From positions 151,990,047-152,054,046 of the forward strand of contig OZ023265.1 of assembly GCA_964006375.1 (NCBI GenBank): a stretch of DNA of 64,000 nucleotides, written 5' to 3'. A program made the position numbers and the translations under genes. This document shows, piece after piece, positions 57,421 through 64,000 of the stretch (the stretch's first letter is position 1; every line of letters starts with the position of its first letter). The notes beneath the pieces are model-generated. The model ran no database searches. It saw only the letters and a list, made by a program, of their open reading frames with translations, and was not told the DNA's origin. Source of the DNA: Tillus elongatus (lineage: Eukaryota; Arthropoda; Insecta; Coleoptera; Cleridae).

Positions 57421-58607
57421 CCGCTCCGGTCCTAAAGTAGTCTATTTTTTTCTTTTTTCTTTTGTTCTCTTCATAATTAGCGAATGAGTAAACCATTGCA
57501 AAAATGCTTGTCATTTCTCTCTTATAATAATATTAACAAGATCTTCTTAAATCTGAGACATCAAACAAAACATAAAGACGACAGGAAATAATGACTCATT
57601 AAATAAAAGGTTTTTGGTATATGATACTGGGTGGCTAATATGTAACTGAGTGAATAGATGGCGCGATATTTTTGATAGACGCATTTCAGTAGGTGGTGTA
57701 ATAGTAGTGGTTTAAAGCACATGTGTCGAATTCATCATGGAACGCTAAACGATCCTACAATGCGTCCGTACTGTTTTTAAATAATGAGTCAATGATTGCA
57801 ACTATACGAAATCTACGATAAGATTTTGGTCGAAATAATGTGCCCTGTATGAACGCCATTTGTCAATTAGTGCGGAAATTTGAACAAAGCGGTGAAGTTA
57901 GAGACTTGCAGGGGTCAGGTCGTGTTCGAACTGTTGGTACCTCAGAAAATGTTGAGAGAGTTCGCGAAAGTGTAACGGAGCGCCCTGAAACCTCTACAAT
58001 AATACACAGTTCTTAAGAACTGGACATTCGTCACACATCATTAGGCAATATTTATAGAAAAGACTTGCATTTGCTGCCATACAAAAATCCGTTAACCTAA
58101 GACCTGCTCCCTAGAGACCACGAAAGTCGCCGACAATACAGTTACACAAATTTTTGATAAAAAATCATAATAAGTTATATGAACGGATTTGTTAACAAGC
58201 AGAATTGTCGTACCTGGGATTGAGAAAACCCTTGTGTCATCGCTTAACGACCACTTTATCTCCGTCGTTTGGTGCGGTGTTTGGTGTGTATGTGTCATCG
58301 GACTTTACTTTTTTGAAGACGCTGTAGGAAATTCCTTTACTAGCGAGCGATACGGCGATATGACGCAAAACTTTGTGGTTCCTCAAATTAAACAAATTAA
58401 CCTGCAATTTACGTGGTACAAGCAGTAAGGTGCAGCTTGTCATACATAAAGGTTCCCAGGGCGTTTAATCCCTCAATTTGGCGATGTCATCTGACACCCT
58501 AAGGTCACCAGATTTTACGGCTCCAGACTTCTCTCTATTGGGATTTCTAAAAATAAGGTTTATGCCAAACACTGTAGAGCAGGTGAAGAAAACAATACTC
58601 GGGAACC

Positions 58608-59236
58608 TTTAACTTTAGTCCCTACTTTGTTTCTTCTCCACATCAATGACTTCCTCTGTAGCACATCCAACCCAGTTCACAGCTATGCGGACGACAACAC
58701 CCTCCACTCAAATATACAATATTCTAAGCCTGTCTCTTTATCCCAATTAGATGAGGATCGCAGACTCATGGAGGGTTCTATCTCCGTGGATCTCCAAAAA
58801 ATATTAGACTGGGGAAGTAGAAATCTTGTACAATTCAATCCCACCAAATCACAGTTTTGCTTTCTTTCTCATAAGAGATACACAAGACCTAGACCCATCA
58901 CAGTGAACAACCAAGTTATTCAAATTCAAATTGTTGACATTTCTGTGGATCGGAATTTGAATTGGCATCAACATGTCACATCAATTGCAGAAGCGGCTGC
59001 TAAGAAATTAGGTTTCCTCTTCCGGGCTCGCAAATACTTTTCACCAGCTAATCTCTATACCTTATATACTTCACAAATAAGACCAAACCTCGAATACTGC
59101 TCCCACATCTGGGGTGCTGCTGTCGCTTCTACACTCGCTATCCTGGACTCCATTCAGAAGAGAGCTATACGTCTCATCGGTGACCCTAGCCTCACCCAAA
59201 AGCTACCATCCCTTGCCCACGGACGTGCCGTTGGCG

Positions 59237-59299
<63 letters not shown>

Positions 59300-59628
59300 A
59301 GATATCTGCACGGGCAGTGCTCAGAGGAGCTTTCTTCCATAGTTCCTCCACCTGCTGCCCCCAACAGATCTACCAGGGGAACAGAGCGAATGCACCCTTT
59401 TACTGTTCAGGTCACCAGACATAGAACATCTTGCTATGCCCGCTCTTTTGTCCCGAGGACTTCCAAGTTGTGGAATTCCTTGCCGGCACATGTTTTTCCT
59501 TCTCCCCCCAACCTCCAAAACTTCAAGTCCAGAATTAACAAGTTGCCTCTTTCCTCCTTGTCGACACCTACGGCACGATAGTATTTAGGCTGTAAGCCCT
59601 CGTGGTGTGTTGTTGAAAAAAAAAAACG
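58608..59628 (+). pseudogene. Jockey-like non-LTR retrotransposon, copy f, inside a transposase relic
   Basis: 5'-truncated copy beginning at SPTLFLLHINDFLCSTSNPV and holding the catalytic HSYADDNTLHS, LDWGSRNLVQFNPTKSQFCF, LVQI-type deletion near 58925, LEYCSHIWGAAVASTLAI and, after a frameshift, the C-terminus LPLSSLSTPTAR at 59578. A (CT)n run of about 56 bp (59239-59296) has expanded in the coding sequence at the GDLSLFYRYLHG position. The 3' UTR ends TGTGTTGTTG plus A11. This is the least diverged 3' half of the family here, apart from the microsatellite. Confidence 0.9.
59239..59296. repeat. (CT)n microsatellite inside retrotransposon copy f
   Basis: A pure CT run of about 56 bp. Sister copies have only CTCTCTCT or similar at this place (for example 35669-35680), so the run expanded from a short seed. 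Confidence 0.95.
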
Positions 59629-59765
59629 ATTTAAAATATTCCTCCCGAAACCTACGAAAAAGTGAAGGAAAATCTAATTAAGAGGGCTCAGGTTTGTAGG
59701 AGTTCCAGAAGTGGACATTTGGCTGATACTATTTTTCGTACATAATTTCTACGATTCAGAAAAAA

Positions 59766-60595
59766 ATGGACGTATGTAATATAATTTTAAATATACTTAA
59801 GAGACAAACCAGTCACTTATATATTTGTAGTATATATTTTAACCAAAGATATAGGCCAAGGCAAGGCAAAAGTCACAACATTTTATATCATTCTCGTTTA
59901 ACTGGGAAAAAATATAAAGTTTGGAATTTCCAATTTTTTTTTGAGAAGCAGCACAAAAAGAACAATGAAGTTTTTTGTAAATGTAAAGGCTAAGGAAAAA
60001 TCATTAAATAGAATATTGTATTAATTTTAAAGTGATATCCTGCAACAGTGTAAATATCGATTGTGCTCAGCTTAAAATGTGACTAATTTAGCCTTTGCGT
60101 TTATCTTTTCAGTACAAAAAACTACCAGAGATAATCAGTAAGTAACAGAAACGATAACAGTGCGGCTATTTGCTTCTTATATCTTAATTTCAGTTGCCTG
60201 TTTGGAGTACGAGTGCTTAGTATGACGCTGTGTCACTTGCGTGGAAGAAGCGGACAATACAATAAACATTTATTCTGGTTTTGTTTTGACTGTGCGGTTT
60301 TTCAGTGAATTTTTAATAATAATGGCTTCTTGTTTTAGCGTAATAATATTGTTTTGTGTTGTGCAACTTACCCTGGGTAGAAAAATGAAAATGCTGATAT
60401 CTATAGATGGTGATATATAGATTTTATTACAAACATGCATGCAAATTTTAGCAAGCACATTTTTACATACCCAATGGTCAAAATAATTTGTTCGGCTTCT
60501 CATTCGAAATGCCTTCAAAATTTAATTGCCAATATATATCATACAAATTGTGCTTCATGGTTAATATCTTCACAAAAAAATTGTACTGTACGTTC

Positions 60596-60598
<3 letters not shown>
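59766..60598. other. no gene recognised
   Basis: Unassigned AT-rich DNA; frames at 59766-59993 and 60270-60518 show no motif. Confidence 0.4.

Positions 60599-60682
<84 letters not shown>
60599..60682. repeat. (TA)n array
   Basis: TA run of about 82 bp. A fragment of an M1 end (AATAACGCACTT) follows at about 60707. Confidence 0.95.
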
Positions 60683-60684
<2 letters not shown>

Positions 60685-61205
60685 TTTTTTTTAAGGTTTT
60701 TCTACAATAACGCACTTCAATTAAATTATATACCTATTCAATATGCAATTTATTTCATTTAAATTATGTAGCTTATTATCAACACTTAGAATCCGTCCCA
60801 GTTGTATGGATAACGAGTTTAACGAATTTGCGTAGAAGCAAAAATTTGATCCTGAAGAGAGCGCCACTCTTGAGATTTTATTAAATGAACGCGAACTAGT
60901 TCCCCTGATAACCGAGTTTCGTTTCCAACATATGTTTGAAATAATAGGAATAACTGAAAAAGAAACAACTTCATCAAAAAACATGTCGAATAAATGTTTT
61001 TAGACTAATTTTTTTAGACATATTTGTGTGGCCTTGATAATTTTTGAGTGCTTAAATTGTCAAAAACAAAACAACAATATTTGCCAAATGCAAACCTATA
61101 TTGTCAAATCAACAAATTATTATTATGTTTTGGTGGGGTTGATAATGTCTAAGAAAGAACAATTTTCCTTTTATTATTGCCAGTCTTAGTATATGACGAG
61201 AAATT
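60683..61205. other. no gene recognised
   Basis: Unassigned AT-rich DNA with a diverged TA-core-like patch (GAACGCGAACTAGTTCCCCT) near 60886. Confidence 0.4.
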
Positions 61206-62517
61206 AAAAAAAAAAAATATTTAAATTTCAACAACACACCACGAGGGCTTACAGCCTAAATACTATCGTACCGTGGGTGTCGGCTAGGAGGAAAGAGGCA
61301 ACTTGTTAATTCTGAACTTGAAGGTTTGGAGGTTCGGAGGAGAAGGAAAAACATGTGCCGGCAAGGAATTCCACAACTTGGAAGTCCTCGGGACAAAAGA
61401 GCGGGCATAACAAGATGTTCTAAGTCTGGTGACCTGGACAGTAAAAGGGTGCATTCGCTCTGTTCCCCTGGTAGATCTGTTGGGGGCAGCAGGTGGGGGA
61501 ACTATGGAGGAAAGCTCCTCTGAGCAGTGCCCGTGCAGATATCTATAAAAGAGAAAGGTCACCAACGGCACGTCGGTGGGCAAGGGATGGCAGCCTTTGG
61601 GTGAGGGTAGGGTCACCGATGAGACGTATAGCTCTCTTTTGAATGGAGTCCAGGATAGCTAGTGTAGAAGCGGCAGCGGCACCCCAGATGTGGGAGCAGT
61701 ATTCGAGGTTTGGCCTTATTTGTCAAGTATATAAGGTATAGAGATTAGCTGGTAAAAAGTATTTGCGAGCCCGGAAGAGGAAACCTAATTTCTTAGCAGC
61801 CGCTTCTGCAATTGATGTGACATGTTGGTGCCAATTAAGATTTCGATCCACAGAAATGCCAACAAGCGAAAAGGACTCATTACTTTGAATAGCTTGGTCG
61901 TTCATTGTGATTTATGAGATAGAAAGCAAGACTGAGATTTGGTGGAGTTGAATTGCACAATATTTCTACTTCACTAGTTTAATATGTTTTGGAGATCCAC
62001 AGACACAGAACCCTCCATGAGTCTACGATCCTCATCTAATTGGGCTAAAGAGACAGGCTTAGAATATTGTATATTTGAATGGAGGGTGCTGTCGTCCGCG
62101 TAGCTGTGAACTGGGTTGGTTGTGCTAGAGAGAAGGTCATTGATGTGGAGAAGAAACAAAGTAGGGGCTAAAGCTGAACCTTGAGGAACTCCTGCATTAA
62201 TTGGATACAGTTTAGAGGAATGGCCATCCACAACAACAGATATACTCCTGTTGGAGAGGAAATTTGCTGTCCAGGTACAAAGTTTCGGTGGTAGGCCATA
62301 GGCCTGAAGTTTATTAAGCAGCGCTGCGTGCCAGACCTGGTCAAATGCTTTTGATATGTCTAGAGCAACAATCTGGGATTCACCGTGTTGTTCCATAGAC
62401 TTGTTCCAAGAATGGGTGACAAAGGAAAGGAGGTCGGCAGTCGATCTGCGCTGACGGAATCCATACTGCCTGTCGTGGATTAGACTGTGTTTTTCAAGAA
62501 ATTTTAGTAATAGAGAG
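61206..62517 (-). pseudogene. Jockey-like non-LTR retrotransposon, copy g
   Basis: The minus-strand 3' end has the family UTR and TGTTGTTGAAATTTAAATAT plus A-rich tail near 61206-61218. Upstream it encodes PLSS and SRPTPTVR-type C-terminus, SSIVPPPAAPNRSTRGTE, LEYCSHIWGAAAASTLAI, LVGISVDRNLNWHQHVTSI, the catalytic HSYADDSTLHS, INAGVPQGSALAPTL, LDISKAFDQVWHAALLNKLQ and YGFRQRRSTADLLSFV. A small deletion near 61912 and stops near 61720 and 61975 break the frame. The RT half (61974-62517) is one of the best preserved in the window. It is 5'-truncated at 62517, right at the C-terminus of a transposase relic. Confidence 0.9.
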
Positions 62518-62527
62518 TTCCACAGAT

Positions 62528-63010
62528 TGGCAAAATAAACATTCAAAATGTATTCCATTGTTTTAGAAATATAAATCTTGTCTTTTGAAAAACGATTGTC
62601 TAACATTAGCAAATGCTTCATGCCTCACTGCTCTAGCTGCAAAAATAATGATAACCCTTAGGTCATTCAAATTATTTGGCCGCTGTTTTTACACTTCGTT
62701 TTTTACGCGATATAATAAGAAAAAGTCTCGTGGCTTAAATCAGGCGACTGCGGTGGCCACTGCTTTTCTACCCGGCGCCCAAACCTATTCGGGAAAAGTT
62801 ATTTAACCAATTTCGGACTTCGGGGCCAGAATGACTAAGTGCTCCCTCTTGATCGAACCATACATCTTGACAATCAAGTTTTGTAGTTTTGGCACGACAT
62901 TATCTCTTAGTAAATTTAGATATTTGCCGAAAGTCAAATTTCTTTCGATGAATGATGGTTCAATTAACTCATGGCCTGTAAAAGACAAATATTGGCTGGA
63001 TCGATGAAAA
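62528..63010 (-). pseudogene. decayed mariner-like transposase, C-terminal half
   Basis: Minus-strand order: LIEPSFIERNLTFGKYLNLL and RDNVVPKLQNL, then WFDQEGALSHSGPEVRNWLN, where the second catalytic box QQDGA has become DQEGA. A degenerate QWPPQSPDLSHETFFL third box follows, where Glu replaces the usual Asp. The tail is NNLNDLRVIIIFAARAV and EAFANVRQSFFKRQDLYF. Frameshifts occur near 62815 and 62740. The N-terminal half and first catalytic Asp are missing. Confidence 0.82.
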
Positions 63011-63365
63011 TGTGTTATATGAGGTGATAAACGTTCTTGTTGGCCGTAGAATTAATTAATTATTGACTACAATGTTTTATGAGACAATCGTGGTTTTATA
63101 ACTCTCAGAATGTCTCTTATCCAACTCCATTAAAACATTTCGTAAATTTAAAATTGTAACAATATAAACAGGTTTTCATTCAAAAAAAGTTGGTTGTTTT
63201 TGTTAAAACATTACAATGTCACACAAATATATCAAAAGATAGTCCTACAACTTGTATTCGAAACATTTTTTTATTAATAATTTTCCGTTTAAGCCATTTC
63301 AAATATATGGTAATTAAAAAAAAAACTAATCGACCGATTATACTATACTTGGCACGCGTGTGCCT
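63011..63365. other. no gene recognised
   Basis: Unassigned AT-rich DNA. Confidence 0.4.
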
Positions 63366-63480
63366 TTACCAAATGACTTAAGTAAGTTCGTTAGCCAGGA
63401 CAATGTGACCAATCTTTCCGGGAATGTTTTGGGTTTTCTTTCGGAGAATTTTTTATCTTTTGAAATAACAATGCTATTAT
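63366..63480 (-). repeat. TA-core repeat arm fragment
   Basis: AAGTAAGTTCGTTAGCCAGG ... AATCTTTCCGGGAATGTTTT matches the arm that elsewhere follows (TA)n in the inverted orientation (for example 17165-17230). Here it is separated from any TA run. Confidence 0.6.
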
Positions 63481-63759
63481 AACCAAATTTGGGACGCCAG
63501 TTGTTGGTGTTCTCTCATTAAACCAATGGTAGTTTATTTATGGAGAAAAACTGTTTGTCATCTGTCATTTGTATTTAGTTTTTAAATAACTGACCAAAAT
63601 ACCCCAACGTCGCAATTTTATTGAAAGTTGTCTTAAATACATTACATTTTCTGCTGCCTGACGATGGAAGAAAATGGCAAAACTGGTCGCGGAGAAGAAA
63701 ACGAGCCGTTGTGAAATCGAGACGAAGTCTCTACATATGTACTTAGAAGTCACCACCTC
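63481..63759. other. no gene recognised
   Basis: Unassigned DNA. Confidence 0.4.

Positions 63760-64000
<241 letters not shown>

Larger units (their letters stand above)
57627..59765 (+). pseudogene. decayed transposase (IS630-Tc1-mariner type) split by a retrotransposon
   Basis: An end-like ATACTGGGTGGCTAATATGT lies at 57627. The N-terminal part is YNASVLFLNNESMIATIRNL, then AICQLVRKFEQSGEVRDLQG and ENVERVRESVTERPETSTI. The middle has FVNKQNCRTWD, VWCGVWCVCVIGLYFFEDAV and NFVVPQIKQINLQFTWYKQ, where the second catalytic Asp is lost. It reaches VEQVKKTILGNL at 58607. There a Jockey-like copy (58608-59628) is inserted. The C-terminus resumes after its poly(A) with ETYEKVKENLIKRAQVC and SGHLADTIF. 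Stops and frameshifts are frequent. Confidence 0.85.

Overview
This window looks like repeat-dense, AT-rich chromosomal DNA of an insect or other arthropod. The evidence is the content: about twenty (TA)n arrays, eight or more decayed or intact IS630-Tc1-mariner-type transposons, two types of non-LTR retrotransposon, a tRNA-derived SINE, a 5S rRNA pseudogene and several MITE/fold-back families. I recognise no host protein-coding gene. The order of insect cannot be read from the sequence.

Layout. 1-8.6 kb: a TA-core repeat, a decayed transposase (1.0-1.9 kb, -), a 5'-truncated Jockey-like retrotransposon (4.1-6.4 kb, -) and unassigned DNA. 8.6-12.7 kb: a giant palindrome made of two nearly identical mariner-like elements facing each other across an interrupted (TA)n block; both encode a 364-aa transposase. 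12.7-20.6 kb: unassigned DNA, TA-core repeats, a very long (TA)n(GT)n tract, MITEs and a GC-rich nested fold-back (18.4-19.2 kb). 20.7-22.4 kb: a third mariner-like element, decayed. 23.6-25.7 kb: a Jockey-like fragment. 27.2-30.6 kb: a TA-core repeat, a segmental duplicate of the window start, a palindrome around (TA)n and a SINE. 30.6-33.4 kb: a transposon with stacked ends whose transposase is almost wholly replaced by an R1/I-like fragment. 34.2-41.5 kb: four Jockey-like fragments (one at 34.2, two at 39.5-41.5 kb and related repeats), a fold-back and a hairpin. 42.6-46.5 kb: MITEs, a decayed transposase and a TA-core repeat. 47.1-51.4 kb: a transposon with very long inverted repeats that reach into its transposase, later hit by an I-like retrotransposon that left a 14-bp target duplication. 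53.2 kb: 5S rRNA pseudogene. 55.2-57.2 kb: an apparently complete DD41D mariner-like element with an intact triad. 57.6-63 kb: two more transposase relics, one split by and one abutting a Jockey-like copy. 62-64 kb: TA-core repeat.

How the parts relate. The TA-core repeat supplies long (TA)n arrays, and the best preserved cut-and-paste elements sit inside such arrays, as expected for transposases that insert at TA. Their long terminal inverted repeats contain internal copies of the terminus motif (T)ACAGGGTG, suggesting stacked or nested ends. Jockey-like retrotransposons then inserted into, or next to, the transposons. The only frames that look intact are the two DD41D-type transposases at 8.8 and 12.1 kb (third catalytic Asp changed to Tyr in both) and the one at 55.8 kb (triad intact).
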